Notes: generated by a model not told the origin, from the letters alone. 64,000 bases of DNA from Desulfobacterales bacterium (GCA_030066985.1 JASJAN010000014.1:1-64000), one strand, 5' to 3'; positions 1 to 9,911 are shown, numbered from the stretch's first letter. Translations and numbers: made by a program.

Positions 1-3000
1 CGGATGCGAATTTTGGTCACGACCCCATCGGTGGTGCCCACGGTAACAATATCACCAACCCGGATTGGGCGCTCAAACAGGATAATCAGGCCGCAGATAA
101 AATTGGCGATAATCTCCTGCAGCCCAAAACCGATGCCCACACCCAGGGCCGCCACCAGCCACTGCAGGCTTGACCAGCGAATGCCCAGAGTGTTTAAAGC
201 AATCACCGCGCCTACAGCGGTTAGCGTGTAGCGACTGATCGCAGCGTAGGCATAGCGGGCACCTGGATCCAGAGGCAGTCGGTTCAACAGAATCATTTCC
301 AGCAACCCCGGCAGATTGCGAACAGCGATTATCGTGATCGTAATGATAATGACACCAACAACAACGTCGGCCAATGTAATTGCCTGCAGCTGGCTGACGC
401 CGTCAATTACAGTGGTGTAGCTCCAGAGAGTAACATTTTGTAAAATTCCCAGCGCCGGGAAAACCGGTGCCCAGATGTTCCAAAGGCCCGCAACAGCCAG
501 AATGAAAATGACTGTTTTGATTAACGCCCGGGTTTGATCATCAATCGTACCCATGTCGATGGTGGATTGCATTAACGGTGACGGTTCAGCGTCGGTCGTT
601 GCAGTCGTGGAATCAGAATCTTGGCCTGAAGATTTTTCCTTTAGCAGCTGTTGAGCCAAGCGCGCTTTTTTCAGTGCAATTTGCCGTCGGGTCAGCATCA
701 GCAGCCTGAGCACCAGTGCGTTGAAAACAACCAGACCAAAGGCCAGAGCAGCGGTTAGACGTATGAGATGATGTATTTCAAGCGCAGAGTAATAGTATCC
801 CTGAACGGCAAGATAAATCGTCACCACCGGTACAGCAATCATCAACGGATACCAGACATAACGCAATCGGGTCAGCCAGTTTTTGGGATATTTCTGAATC
901 AGCAGCGAGGTGATCCCCCCCTTGAAGCGTAGAATCCGGGCAAAAAATATGGCTGTGGCAGCAGATATGAAAACCAGAGCAATTTTGGCAAGCACATCTC
1001 CAGATTCAATTTCCGGAATCTCCGCCATACCAGCTACAATAAAGCTAAACCCGACGATGATCGGAATAGACCAATTCAAATTCTGTCTTAGGGTTTTGCG
1101 AACAGACTCATTCCAGCGAAAGTGCACCTGGGCCAGACCATCTTTGCGACAAATATGGTAGGCCAATCCCAAGACAAACAATGATTTCGCGGCCTCTAAC
1201 AGACCGCCGGCCGCCCCTCGGGTATGGGGCTGGGTTTGCGCCAGTTTGGTTATCACGAATGCCGGAAACGCCATGATGAAAGGCCAGACAGTGGCCAGCA
1301 GCACGGTCAGCCATAGTACTTTGAGCGTCAGGGAGATCGAATCCTGTAAAGGGTGCTGCTGCACACTTGCGTTAATTTCGCTTATTTTTCCGACTTCCCG
1401 CTGCCTGGCCAACACCAGAACCAGCGCGATGATGATTCCGATCGACCATAAAAACCAGTGACGCTGCAGCGAACGCCTTAAATCCTGCCAGTTTTGACGC
1501 CAGCCATCGGGCCCAAAAAACCACCCGATAGCATTTTTTACATTAAGCAGATCATTTGGGCTTAATGATTTGGAGCTGCGAATCCAGAGCAGATGGCGGT
1601 CGAGAAATTCACCAAAATTTTTAGTGGTGACAACGATGGTCTGGGTGGTAAACTCAATATCCTGCAAAAGCCTGAAGATCCGATTGTAGCCGGATTTCAA
1701 TTTTTCGAGGATCTCGACGCGATTGGCGATCAATTCCTGAATTTTCAGATCAAAGGATTGGCGATCAACATCCGAAAGAAAACTGACCGAACCCACCAGA
1801 CGTTGAACCAGCGCTGTGGGGGATGAAAATTCACGCAACATTTCATCCAAGTCAATCAGTTTTTCACTGATTTCACTCATTCTGCTCTCACGGGCCTCAA
1901 CATCCGCAATATACAGATCGGCTGAAGGCAGGTTTAAACGTTTTTTGCGCATCGCCAGTCCCATGGTCTCGCTGAGCTGGGTCAACTCAAATCTTTTTTT
2001 AATTGTAGCAAGATCGGTTTCCAGCGCATTTAAGCGGGCTTGATAATCTTCATACCTTTGGATAAGAGTGGCCTCTTCCCGGGTGATCTCTTCCAACTCA
2101 GTACTCAGCTCAATATTGAGATCAAACTGATCCTGGATCATTTTGGGCAGCGTTTGTGTCAGGCCCATGGCATCCTGAGCATCTTGTCGCGACTGAGCGG
2201 CTTCCTGCTGACGACGTTGTTGAACTTCGGCCTGCCATACGCTCAACAGTGTCGAGCGGCTTTGCACTGCTTTCTGGGCGACGTCGATTTCCATACCAAA
2301 CAGCTCGACCAGCAAATTGTGGCTTTGCTTTCGCAGCTCGTTAAATTCGCTCTCGGCTCTTAATTTTTCACGCTCAGACCGAAGGCTGAGCATTCTGGTA
2401 TAGTTGCCAATATCGTCTTCGGCAACATCGTTTAGAGTCGTCAGATCTGCCTGAAGCTCATTGAGACGCCTGGTAGCATCCACCATTTTTTCAGATGCTT
2501 GATTGATGGTATTTTTTTCGGCTGTTAAACGGTCGTTCAATTCTTGCAGCTTGCCTTTCTCTTTGGCCAGATCGGCTTCCTCCAGGTTGCGCTTTTGTTC
2601 AAGAGCCGCAGTGTCCATTTGCTGCGCTTTATTTTTTATCTGTTCAATGGTTGGGAGCGGCTTTCTCAACTCTTGGCGTAAAATTTTCAAGCGTCCGGGG
2701 GCTGTCTTTATCTGCTGAGACAGGTTCTGTGCTTTGGTGTTAAATCCGTCGGCCAATTTAAGATCCGCCATCGCATTATCAAGAAACTTAAGGCTTTCGG
2801 CCTTAAGCGTCGCATCGATATCTGTCATTTTGTCAATGGCTGCCCGCCGGTTTTTGAGCGCATCGATGGTTAGGCTTTTGGATGTAGCGGTCGCTACTGT
2901 GGCAGGTGTACTTTGTTGGGCCTGAATTTCCGCCAATACTAGCAGTAGCCCAATTGAAATGAACGTCACTAGAAAGCTGATTTTTGTAAGATTGTGCTGC

Positions 3001-3002
3001 AT
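1..3002 (-). CDS. Large MscS/MscK-type mechanosensitive channel (C-terminus beyond window)
   Basis: This gene runs off the left edge, so only its first 1000 codons are visible. The start at 3002 is preceded by a GGAGGAGAG ribosome-binding site. The product opens with a signal-peptide-like hydrophobic segment ending near AEIQAQ. A long charged, heptad-rich periplasmic region (about residues 40-480) follows, then about ten hydrophobic segments. The last visible part, GVGIGFGLQEIIANF through FERPIRVGDIVTVG, is the pore-lining helix and upper beta domain of the MscS family. Length and layout resemble MscK/KefA-type channels, which open under membrane tension to release solutes during hypo-osmotic shock. 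The gene appears to be a single transcription unit, since a terminator lies upstream of it. Family assignment is firm; subtype is inferred. Confidence 0.9.
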   Translation of the reverse strand, partial: MQHNLTKISFLVTFISIGLLLVLAEIQAQQSTPATVATATSKSLTIDALKNRRAAIDKMTDIDATLKAESLKFLDNAMADLKLADGFNTKAQNLSQQIKTAPGRLKILRQELRKPLPTIEQIKNKAQQMDTAALEQKRNLEEADLAKEKGKLQELNDRLTAEKNTINQASEKMVDATRRLNELQADLTTLNDVAEDDIGNYTRMLSLRSEREKLRAESEFNELRKQSHNLLVELFGMEIDVAQKAVQSRSTLLSVWQAEVQQRRQQEAAQSRQDAQDAMGLTQTLPKMIQDQFDLNIELSTELEEITREEATLIQRYEDYQARLNALETDLATIKKRFELTQLSETMGLAMRKKRLNLPSADLYIADVEARESRMSEISEKLIDLDEMLREFSSPTALVQRLVGSVSFLSDVDRQSFDLKIQELIANRVEILEKLKSGYNRIFRLLQDIEFTTQTIVVTTKNFGEFLDRHLLWIRSSKSLSPNDLLNVKNAIGWFFGPDGWRQNWQDLRRSLQRHWFLWSIGIIIALVLVLARQREVGKISEINASVQQHPLQDSISLTLKVLWLTVLLATVWPFIMAFPAFVITKLAQTQPHTRGAAGGLLEAAKSLFVLGLAYHICRKDGLAQVHFRWNESVRKTLRQNLNWSIPIIVGFSFIVAGMAEIPEIESGDVLAKIALVFISAATAIFFARILRFKGGITSLLIQKYPKNWLTRLRYVWYPLMIAVPVVTIYLAVQGYYYSALEIHHLIRLTAALAFGLVVFNALVLRLLMLTRRQIALKKARLAQQLLKEKSSGQDSDSTTATTDAEPSPLMQSTIDMGTIDDQTRALIKTVIFILAVAGLWNIWAPVFPALGILQNVTLWSYTTVIDGVSQLQAITLADVVVGVIIITITIIAVRNLPGLLEMILLNRLPLDPGARYAYAAISRYTLTAVGAVIALNTLGIRWSSLQWLVAALGVGIGFGLQEIIANFICGLIILFERPIRVGDIVTVGTTDGVVTKIRI

Positions 3003-3142
3003 ATCTCTCCTCCGAGCGTTGATAAGGCAATGCTTGTGCGTGGTAGGTTTGTTGAGGGGGACTTTCGCAAGCCAAAAAACAATATTCACAATCCCGTTTG
3101 ATGTCAAACAAATTGCCTTGGCTTAACTGGATGAAGAAACAA

Positions 3143-3177
3143 ACAAGGCAGGATCGTTTGGACCCTGCCTTGTTTTA
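3143..3177 (-). terminator. Hairpin terminator after the TrxR-like gene
   Basis: Perfect 10-bp arms (ACAAGGCAGG and CCTGCCTTGT) flank an 11-base loop. On the minus strand the hairpin is followed by TTGTTTGTTTC, and on the plus strand by TTTTAG, so it could work in both directions. It lies between the TrxR-like stop codon (3273) and the channel gene, and would separate the two. Confidence 0.75.
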
Positions 3178-3272
3178 GTCATCAATATGCTAATCCATAA
3201 TTCTAAATATTGAAATTTAAAGGTGAGCAATGCTACGGTCAACGCTCATCCCGTGTATTTTACCGTCACCTC

Positions 3273-4907
3273 TTAATTCTGTTTCCCATCCAGCCAATAC
3301 GGATTAATCAGATCTTCAAAAATGGTCATGGCGGCTTCAGCGCCCTGACCTGATGCGGTGACGATCTGCTTGTAACCGCCTTCCACGTCTCCGGCTGAAT
3401 ATATGCCCGGAATAGAGGTGCGGTGTTTGCCGTCCTGCTGGATATAGCCGTCCTCATTTATTTTGAGACCAAACGTTTCGGCCAGTTCCACCGCCGGCTC
3501 ATAGCCGATGGCGATAAAGACGCCGTCGGTTTTAAATTCGGTTTTTTCATCGGTTTTGTTGTTGACCAGCAGCACTTCGCTGACCCGCTCTTCGCCGCGA
3601 ATTTCTTTGACCTCGGTGTCCCACAGCACAGGGATATTGTTGTCAAATAATTGTTGGGCCAAAAATTCCTGTGCGCGCAGCTTGTCACGCCGATGGATCA
3701 GGGTAACATCGATACCCATGTGGAAAAGGTGCAAGGCTTCAGTCACAGCACTGTTGCCGCCGCCCACCATGACTACCTTTTTGTTTTTAAACAGCGGCCC
3801 GTCGCAGGTACTGCAATAGCTGACCCCCCTGCCGGCCAAGCGCTTTTCGCCGCGAATGTTCAAATGCCGATGACTGGCTCCGGTGGCCAATAGAACCGTT
3901 TTGGTATTAAATTGCCGACGGTTGGTTTTGACGCTAAATGGCGGACCGGACTTTATTTCCACCACCGCTTCTCCCTGAAAAATCTGAACATATTGCAGGG
4001 CATGGCTGACCATGATATCCACCAGTGATTTGCCGCCCACCGACGTAAAACCGGGGTAGTTTTCAACAATAGGGGTGGTGGCGACCTGCCCGCCGAGCGC
4101 GTCGCGCTCGACAATGGCCGTGCGCAAACCACTGCGAACCGCATAAATACCGGCAGTCAATCCGGCCGGCCCGCCGCCGACTATTAACAAATCGGTTTCA
4201 ACCAGCTCGGCATCACTGTCGGGGATAAATATGGTCTGAGCCTCTAATTTTTCCAGCGACAGGATAAACACTTCTTCCGGTTGAGCGCCCTGACCGATCA
4301 AAACATCGTTGGCATATGCCTGGGGAACACTCTGAGCCGAATACTGATCGGCCAGCTCCGGTTCGCTCTGGATATCGATAATCTCCACAGAAATCTTATC
4401 CGGCATCTCAATTGCAGCCTTGACCGCGTTAATGGCCTGCTGGGGGCAGTACGGGCAGGTTGGGCTGACAAAAATTTTGATATGTCTGTCCGCATCAATT
4501 TTATTTAAAACTTTTAAGGCTTGATCGCTCAGCTGGCTCTGTCCCAGACCAATAAGAATCAATATCTCCAAAAAGGTGCGGGCCTCTTCACCCATGGGCG
4601 CCCCGAGCCAATGGATGGCAAATTTTTCCGGCGCGATCACCAGCGTAGGGGAGTGGGTCACATTCCATTTTTTGGCCAGCTCGTGATCCATATCATGCTC
4701 GCGCAGGGTGATTTTGTCGGTCAGCTGCCGGAAGGCGCGTATCACCTCGCGGTTGGCATGCGTAAAAACATCTTCATGCCCCTTGGCGGTGAACAGGTAC
4801 AACGGTATGTCATTGGGCAACTGATCAAATGTTGCTTTCAGCTGCTGCAGATAGGCCTGACTGGCCATCTCGCTTTGTCTGGGATCCATTTGAGAGGTAT
4901 CTTGCAT
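3273..4907 (-). CDS. Thioredoxin-reductase-like flavoprotein with N-terminal glutaredoxin-like domains (AhpF-like)
   Basis: The 544-residue product has two thioredoxin folds in front of a complete thioredoxin-reductase module. The first fold (about 30-120) lacks CxxC. The second carries CPYC at 151-154 and the cis-proline motif VPQA. The reductase part shows the FAD motif GGGPAG (244-249), the redox pair CSTC (365-368), the NADPH motif VGGGNSA (about 381) and the C-terminal FAD motif GIYSAGD. The layout is that of AhpF, which passes electrons from NAD(P)H to a peroxiredoxin or other disulfide partner. No ahpC lies next to it, so the partner is unknown. The start at 4907 is chosen over an upstream in-frame codon because AAGGAAGGA lies 7 bases before it. 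Cytoplasmic, monocistronic. Confidence 0.9.
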   Translation of the reverse strand: MQDTSQMDPRQSEMASQAYLQQLKATFDQLPNDIPLYLFTAKGHEDVFTHANREVIRAFRQLTDKITLREHDMDHELAKKWNVTHSPTLVIAPEKFAIHWLGAPMGEEARTFLEILILIGLGQSQLSDQALKVLNKIDADRHIKIFVSPTCPYCPQQAINAVKAAIEMPDKISVEIIDIQSEPELADQYSAQSVPQAYANDVLIGQGAQPEEVFILSLEKLEAQTIFIPDSDAELVETDLLIVGGGPAGLTAGIYAVRSGLRTAIVERDALGGQVATTPIVENYPGFTSVGGKSLVDIMVSHALQYVQIFQGEAVVEIKSGPPFSVKTNRRQFNTKTVLLATGASHRHLNIRGEKRLAGRGVSYCSTCDGPLFKNKKVVMVGGGNSAVTEALHLFHMGIDVTLIHRRDKLRAQEFLAQQLFDNNIPVLWDTEVKEIRGEERVSEVLLVNNKTDEKTEFKTDGVFIAIGYEPAVELAETFGLKINEDGYIQQDGKHRTSIPGIYSAGDVEGGYKQIVTASGQGAEAAMTIFEDLINPYWLDGKQN

Positions 4908-5024
4908 CTTCTGTCCTTCCTTTTTGCGTTGAAACACTTAAGATAGTGTTTTATCAAAATAATGGAAATAATATGTTAAGTCTATCAAATGCATGTGTCA
5001 ACCGGGTTTAACCGTTGTTGAGAC

Positions 5025-5042
5025 AGGAGGTTTGCGATGTAA
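5025..5042 (+). promoter_or_regulatory. Strong ribosome-binding site leading into an ATG-TAA start-stop
   Basis: AGGAGG at 5025-5030 is ideally spaced from ATG at 5037, but that ATG is followed at once by TAA (5040-5042). Reading on in the same frame gives the residues expected for the first beta strand of the downstream protein (NPLIVGV) and then ATG at 5064. The original second codon was probably AAA, changed to TAA. Alternatively this is a minimal start-stop element that makes ribosomes reinitiate downstream, or an assembly error. Confidence 0.6.
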
Positions 5043-5063
5043 AATCCGTTAATTGTCGGTGTT

Positions 5064-5528
5064 ATGGGAGGCGGCAGTGTCGATCACGAGACAGGTCAAA
5101 GCGCCTATCAGCTAGGAAGCTTGATTGCTGCCCGGGGATGGATTCTTTTAAATGGAGGCCGCGATGCCGGCGTCATGGCAGCCTCTGCCAAAGGCGCCAG
5201 AGAAAACGGCGGTGTGACCGTCGGCATTTTACCCGATGAAACCACCCGGGGGGCCTCACCGTTTATTCAAATTCCCATTTTGACGGGAATGGGCAACGCA
5301 CGCAACTGCATTAATGTGCTATCGAGCCACGTCGTCGTCGCCTGCGCCGGCGGCACCGGTACCATTTCGGAGATTGCCCTGGCGCTTAAAAGCGGCCGAC
5401 CGGTGATTCTGTTGAATTTTAAAGTTCAGGAAATGTTTCAACGCTATCTGAATGCCGGCGAGCTGTTTACCGTTCAGACACCCCACGAAGTCATCGCCCA
5501 AATGGAGTCGCTATTCCCTCAAAAATAA
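5064..5528 (+). CDS. Rossmann-fold LOG/TIGR00725-like protein, N-terminus interrupted
   Basis: The 154-residue product has the Rossmann pattern of the LOG/lysine-decarboxylase-like superfamily: MGGGS at the start, LLNGGRDAGVMAA, and CAGGTGTISEIALAL, close to the PGGxGTxxE nucleotide-binding signature. Relatives include cytokinin-type nucleoside 5'-monophosphate phosphoribohydrolases, but this short branch has no settled function. The preferred start at 5037 is blocked by a stop codon. The first open start is therefore ATG 5064, which has no ribosome-binding site of its own and removes the first beta strand (PLIVGV). The gene may be poorly translated, depend on reinitiation, or be a very recent pseudogene; the rest of the frame is intact. 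Confidence 0.7.
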   Translation: MGGGSVDHETGQSAYQLGSLIAARGWILLNGGRDAGVMAASAKGARENGGVTVGILPDETTRGASPFIQIPILTGMGNARNCINVLSSHVVVACAGGTGTISEIALALKSGRPVILLNFKVQEMFQRYLNAGELFTVQTPHEVIAQMESLFPQK

Positions 5529-5537
5529 AGGCACGGG

Positions 5538-6242
5538 TTAATCATCGAATATGCCTTTTTGCAGCAAAGTGCGGGCGAGCTTCAGATCATCTGGATGGGT
5601 GATCTTTATATTGCTGCGACTGCCGGGTATGATGCTAACCTTTACGCCCATGCGCTCCACAAGGGAGGCGTCATCGGTACCGCTGAAGCCGTCCTGTGCG
5701 GCAGTTGCATGGGCCTTTTTGATCATTTTCAATTCAAAGGCCTGTGGGGTTTGCGCCAACCATAGGGTATCGCGCTGCCGGGTCCTGACGATTTCATTTT
5801 TGGAATTGACCTGTTTAACCGTATCGAATGCCGGCAGACCCAGAATACAGGCGCCTTTTTCGTGAGCACCTTCAATACAGGCCAGCAGATGTTGCTGGCG
5901 CACAAAGGGTCGCACCCCATCATGAATTAAAACAATGCCATCATCGTTTTTGATCGCTTTGAGGCCGTTGTACACCGAATCCTGTCTTCGTTCTCCACCG
6001 CTGACAAGGTGCGTCCTTTTTACCAATTGGGCATCGGATAATATTTCTTGGCGACAGAATTCGATATCTTCGGCAGGCACCGCCAAAATGATTTGATCGA
6101 TGCCCTCACAGCGGTTGAATGCCGTCAGAGTGTGGGCCAAGATGGGCTTACCGGCCAGAACCATGTACTGTTTGCGCATGCTGTCTTGCATGCGTAAGCC
6201 CTTCCCCGCGGCGACAATTATTGCATAAACTGTTGCATTCAT
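5538..6242 (-). CDS. ispD: 2-C-methyl-D-erythritol 4-phosphate cytidylyltransferase
   Basis: IspD joins CTP and methylerythritol phosphate in the non-mevalonate isoprenoid pathway. The 234-residue product is of normal length. It shows the N-terminal CTP-binding loop AIIVAAGKGLRM with the following KQY, the LIHDGVRPF motif, and the C-terminal pattern NIKITHPDDLKLA typical of the family. The gene converges with the Rossmann-fold gene, with 9 bases between the stop codons. No ispF is adjacent. It follows the HPr-domain gene on the same strand but is separated from it by about 180 bases of repeat sequence, so it probably has its own promoter. Confidence 0.96.
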   Translation of the reverse strand: MNATVYAIIVAAGKGLRMQDSMRKQYMVLAGKPILAHTLTAFNRCEGIDQIILAVPAEDIEFCRQEILSDAQLVKRTHLVSGGERRQDSVYNGLKAIKNDDGIVLIHDGVRPFVRQQHLLACIEGAHEKGACILGLPAFDTVKQVNSKNEIVRTRQRDTLWLAQTPQAFELKMIKKAHATAAQDGFSGTDDASLVERMGVKVSIIPGSRSNIKITHPDDLKLARTLLQKGIFDD

Positions 6243-6296
6243 TATACGATTTGGAGCTTTCGGTTCTGTTTGTTGATATAATCTGTTTAAGCAGCT

Positions 6297-6420
6297 TAAT
6301 CAGGTTTGCCGGTTACCCGTTTAGCCGGTTAAACCCGTTAGAAAGGCTGAATAGGTGCGATCATAAACCGGGTAAGGGGTTAACCCACCGTAGGCGGACA
6401 AGCGGGCAACGGGCTCAACC
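6297..6420. repeat. Dispersed CCGTTA/CCGGTT-rich repeat, copy 1
   Basis: This gap contains alternating short units such as TTGCCGGTTACCCG, TTAGCCGGTTAAACCCG and CGGGCTCAACCC, partly self-complementary. The same units recur at 28313-28436, 53488-53595, 53668-53772 and 62779-62820. All copies lie between genes. Confidence 0.6.
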
Positions 6421-6422
6421 CA

Positions 6423-7733
6423 TTATTTTAAATAACTTAATGCTTCTGGCAGCGGCACGCCCTTGCCCATGGTATCTTCACCGTAATTTACGCTGGCAAG
6501 AATTTCGATATCCGTTAAGGTGCGCACATCCCCTTCGAAAATGACCTGATCAAGTTTTTCCTTTTGAATCTTACCACCCGCCCACTGAAGATCCAGGACG
6601 CTGCTGGCATCAAACCGATCCGATCCAACACACAGCTCCACCTGCCCGCCGTAATGTTGCACAATTTTAGCGACCAGCAAACAGGGTCGACTGTGAAACC
6701 CTAGTTTAACCGGAACGCCAACTTTAATCGATGAGCGCTCAATATTGACATTGAGTATTTTCTGGGCCAAATCAATTCCGCTGGTTAGAAAATGGCAGGC
6801 ATAGTACAGGCCGTAGTTTATCGTCCGATCCAGCAGTGTTCTGGGATTCACCAGTTTGGACAGTCTCACCTGAACTTTTTTGTAAATCCTTTTGTAGCCA
6901 GCCTCATACAGATGTCGTTCGTAAAAATGAAGCAGACGACCGATCATTTGGAGAAGATGCAAAACGACTGAAAAATATCCCCGCAGCTGTTTGAGTTCAC
7001 GATTGCCGAATCTGAATCCTCCGTGGATAACATAGGTGTCGAAAGAAGATTGCAGATTGTGCACCAGCATTTCGTAACGCCTGATCTCAACCTCATTGAC
7101 CCTTTCGGGTACAAGGGTCAAAATTTCTTTATAAGGATAAGGATCATAAAATTTGAGCTGATCAAAACTCTTGGCAATATTGAGAAACTCACTTGAGATT
7201 TTAACGATATTTTTTTTCTGCTGATCCTTGTCCTTATCATCGATATCATAGTCAAGCATTTGCTGGGTAACGACACTTGGAAAATCAGCAGCTATATATC
7301 TCTCTTTTGGTATCGGGATCTGCAGTCTTTGGGCTTCCTTCATTATGACCGGAGCCATTTTCATTAAAGCGCTGTTTAAAAAATCAAGCGTTGTATCACC
7401 CTGTCCAGGGAATTCGCCGACATCTGCCAGGTCATAAAACACGAGTCGATTGGAAATGTGTTTTTGAAAATTAGCGGCCAAACTGATGTGACGAACAGCC
7501 GCAGACAGTTCCCGGTAAAAGTACCAGTTCTCGTTGTTTTTAGCGCCGTGGAAATCGAGAAAATCTTCCAGCAGCATTGAAGTTGAGATGAGCGTCGAAT
7601 AAAGCTTCTGCGTAAAAGCTGTCGTGAGGCGGTCAACACCTGTAATGTAGTGGCAGCATTTCAAATAATCATTGGAAAAAATGCGCACCTTTTCAGCAAA
7701 AGACTCCTCAACTGCCGACGCTGTTTTTTTCAT
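6423..7733 (-). CDS. HPr-like phosphocarrier domain fused to a long helical N-terminal region
   Basis: The 436-residue product has an HPr-like domain at its C-terminus (about 335-420). It includes GFHSRP, where His347 matches the phosphorylated histidine of HPr in the usual GLHARP loop, and a SSV motif near 377 at the regulatory-serine position. The first 330 residues are predicted mostly helical with no familiar catalytic motif. HPr proteins are normally about 85 residues, so here the domain is probably a regulatory or receiver module rather than a free sugar-transport carrier. No other PTS gene is in the window. The gene starts downstream of rnpB, with AAGGAA about 12 bases before ATG. Function unknown; the domain call is solid. 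Confidence 0.75.
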   Translation of the reverse strand: MKKTASAVEESFAEKVRIFSNDYLKCCHYITGVDRLTTAFTQKLYSTLISTSMLLEDFLDFHGAKNNENWYFYRELSAAVRHISLAANFQKHISNRLVFYDLADVGEFPGQGDTTLDFLNSALMKMAPVIMKEAQRLQIPIPKERYIAADFPSVVTQQMLDYDIDDKDKDQQKKNIVKISSEFLNIAKSFDQLKFYDPYPYKEILTLVPERVNEVEIRRYEMLVHNLQSSFDTYVIHGGFRFGNRELKQLRGYFSVVLHLLQMIGRLLHFYERHLYEAGYKRIYKKVQVRLSKLVNPRTLLDRTINYGLYYACHFLTSGIDLAQKILNVNIERSSIKVGVPVKLGFHSRPCLLVAKIVQHYGGQVELCVGSDRFDASSVLDLQWAGGKIQKEKLDQVIFEGDVRTLTDIEILASVNYGEDTMGKGVPLPEALSYLK

Positions 7734-7770
7734 TGATAAGGGTTATTCCTTTTTAAGAAGAGGTCCATAA

Positions 7771-7799
7771 CAAAGAATGCCAACACCAGTACTGTTGGC
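7771..7799 (-). terminator. Possible weak terminator downstream of RNase P RNA
   Basis: Arms of 7 bp (GCCAACA and TGTTGGC) with a 7-base loop are followed on the minus strand by ATTCTTTG. The U-tract is short, so it may be a processing hairpin rather than a full terminator. It lies between rnpB and the HPr-domain gene. Confidence 0.4.
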
Positions 7800-7839
7800 C
7801 TCAATCTATTGCATTTATAAACCTGTTATAAAACATAAC

Positions 7840-8219
<380 letters not shown>

Positions 8220-8230
<11 letters not shown>

Positions 8231-8957
8231 GTTTATCGATATTTTTCCAGTAAATCAGTCTCTGACAAATTGGACATTTTGTCAAATGGTCACCGCGCTG
8301 CAGTTCATTGTACATCTGCGGCGGGATATTCATATGACACCCCTGGCAAACAGCATCGATAACAGCGACAATGCCCACTGCATTGCTTTGATTCGATTTT
8401 ACCTGCTGATACGTCCTCAGCAATGCGGCATCAATATTTGTGGTTAGGGTTTTCAATTCTGTATCGAGGTTTTCGATATGCTGTTTATCTTGTTGGGTCT
8501 TTTTAACAATGATATCTTTTTCACGATTAAGCTGGGCCTGAAGTTCATCATATTCTTTCATTTTCGCCTTAAGTAAATTTTCCGCTTCTTCGATGCGGTC
8601 TAAAATTTCGATCATATCATCTTCTATGGCTGAATTTTTATCTTTTATATCATCAATTTCCTTTAACGATGATTGATACTCTTTGTTGGTTTTAACAGAA
8701 CTGAGTTTGGCCTCACTTTTTTTGATGCTGTCAAGATTCAAGCGCACATCTGATTCATAGCTGCGGTATTTTTGATTCAATTCTTCAATGACCGCTTGTT
8801 GTTCCTCGATGACATTTTTGAAATCAAGCAGCTCTTTATCGAGATCAGCTATGCGTTGATCGACATTGCTTAAATTGGCTTCAAGGTTGTGGATTTCAAG
8901 TTCGATCTGTTGCAGATTGACTAGATTCTTGATTTCATTTTTTGTAATATTTGACAT
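8220..8957 (-). CDS. Coiled-coil protein with C4 zinc ribbon
   Basis: The 245-residue product is a long coiled coil (about residues 10-185, rich in E, K, L and D) ending in a zinc ribbon with Cys204, Cys207, Cys228 and Cys231 (CQGC and CPIC). This is the C4-type zinc ribbon/DUF164 family; some relatives are linked to nucleic-acid or ribosome-related roles, but the molecular function is not settled. It follows the Nif3-like gene in the same direction with an 89-base gap. Its TAG stop sits inside the P1 stem of rnpB, so the last residues (RSE) are written in sequence that also folds in the RNA. Confidence 0.85.
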
Positions 8958-9046
8958 CTCTTTTTCCTGCTTGAACCCTTTCTAAAATTGAAGCTTGCAC
9001 GTCAATTGCGAAAAGAAAGTGTGCTGTCCTATCACCCTGTACTATC

Positions 9047-9892
9047 TTATACTAAGCTAAACGGATCTTTCTCCATGGCGCAAGCCGTAACCTCAGCGCT
9101 AATTCCCTCTTCGGAAAGCAGCTGAGTCAGTCGCTCGTCAAGAGCTTCGACCATTAGATGCTCTGATGCAAAGTGCCCGATATCAATAATCGCTCGCTGA
9201 GCGCTCTCGGCATCACGAGCATTATGATAGTGAATATCACCACTGATGTAGACCTCGGCTTCTGAAGCTAAAAAGGCTGCCATCAGACTTGATCCACTGC
9301 CGCTGCAGATCGCAACACGTGAAACTTTCATATTCAGATCTCCAGCCACTTTTACAAAATCAAGTTTCAGTTTCTTTTTGATCATTGAAATTAAAGCCTT
9401 TAAGGTCATGCGCTTACTAAGAAATCCCGTTCGTCCGATTCCGAAAGCTGTAGCTTCGTCAGCGGCTGAGCGCATTTCATTTTGCATCGCGGCCGCCACT
9501 TTGACCGCTTGAAGTATTTCCAACTTTTTGAGCCCCAGTCGATTGGCCAGGATGTCATTGACGCCATCACTGACAATATCAAAATTGGTATGCGCTGAGA
9601 AGATCGCCAGTTGATGTTGGGCCGCCATCTGAATAATGGAGCCACCCGGTGTAGCGAAATCAATAGATTTCAGCGGTTTGAAAATCAAGGGGTGATGTGT
9701 AATTAATAAGTCTACATTCTTTTTACATGCCGCACTAATGACTTCCAAACCCGCATCCAACGCAATCCAGATTCGTTTCACAGGTAGCTGAGGATTGCCG
9801 ATCTGAAGACCGACGTTATCCCATTCCTCTGCCAGCCAGGGTGGAATCAGGCGGTCCATGATATGAATGATTTGCGCAACAGTGGCTTCCAT
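9047..9892 (-). CDS. Nif3-like dinuclear metal-centre protein (DUF34/YbgI family)
   Basis: The 281-residue product starts with EEWDNVGLQIG and carries LLITHHPLIFKP (metal-binding His pair), FSAHTNFD and, near the C-terminus, DIGHFASEH, all ligands of the di-metal site in Nif3/YbgI proteins. These form toroidal hexamers; GTP cyclohydrolase-like activity has been reported for some members but a general function is not settled. The start at 9892 (MEATVAQ) has AAGGAATGAG just upstream. A longer upstream reading would run back through a terminator hairpin and is not credible. It is probably co-transcribed with the zinc-ribbon gene. Confidence 0.88.
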   Translation of the reverse strand: MEATVAQIIHIMDRLIPPWLAEEWDNVGLQIGNPQLPVKRIWIALDAGLEVISAACKKNVDLLITHHPLIFKPLKSIDFATPGGSIIQMAAQHQLAIFSAHTNFDIVSDGVNDILANRLGLKKLEILQAVKVAAAMQNEMRSAADEATAFGIGRTGFLSKRMTLKALISMIKKKLKLDFVKVAGDLNMKVSRVAICSGSGSSLMAAFLASEAEVYISGDIHYHNARDAESAQRAIIDIGHFASEHLMVEALDERLTQLLSEEGISAEVTACAMEKDPFSLV

Positions 9893-9911
9893 CTCATTCC
9901 TTTTTCTAAAA

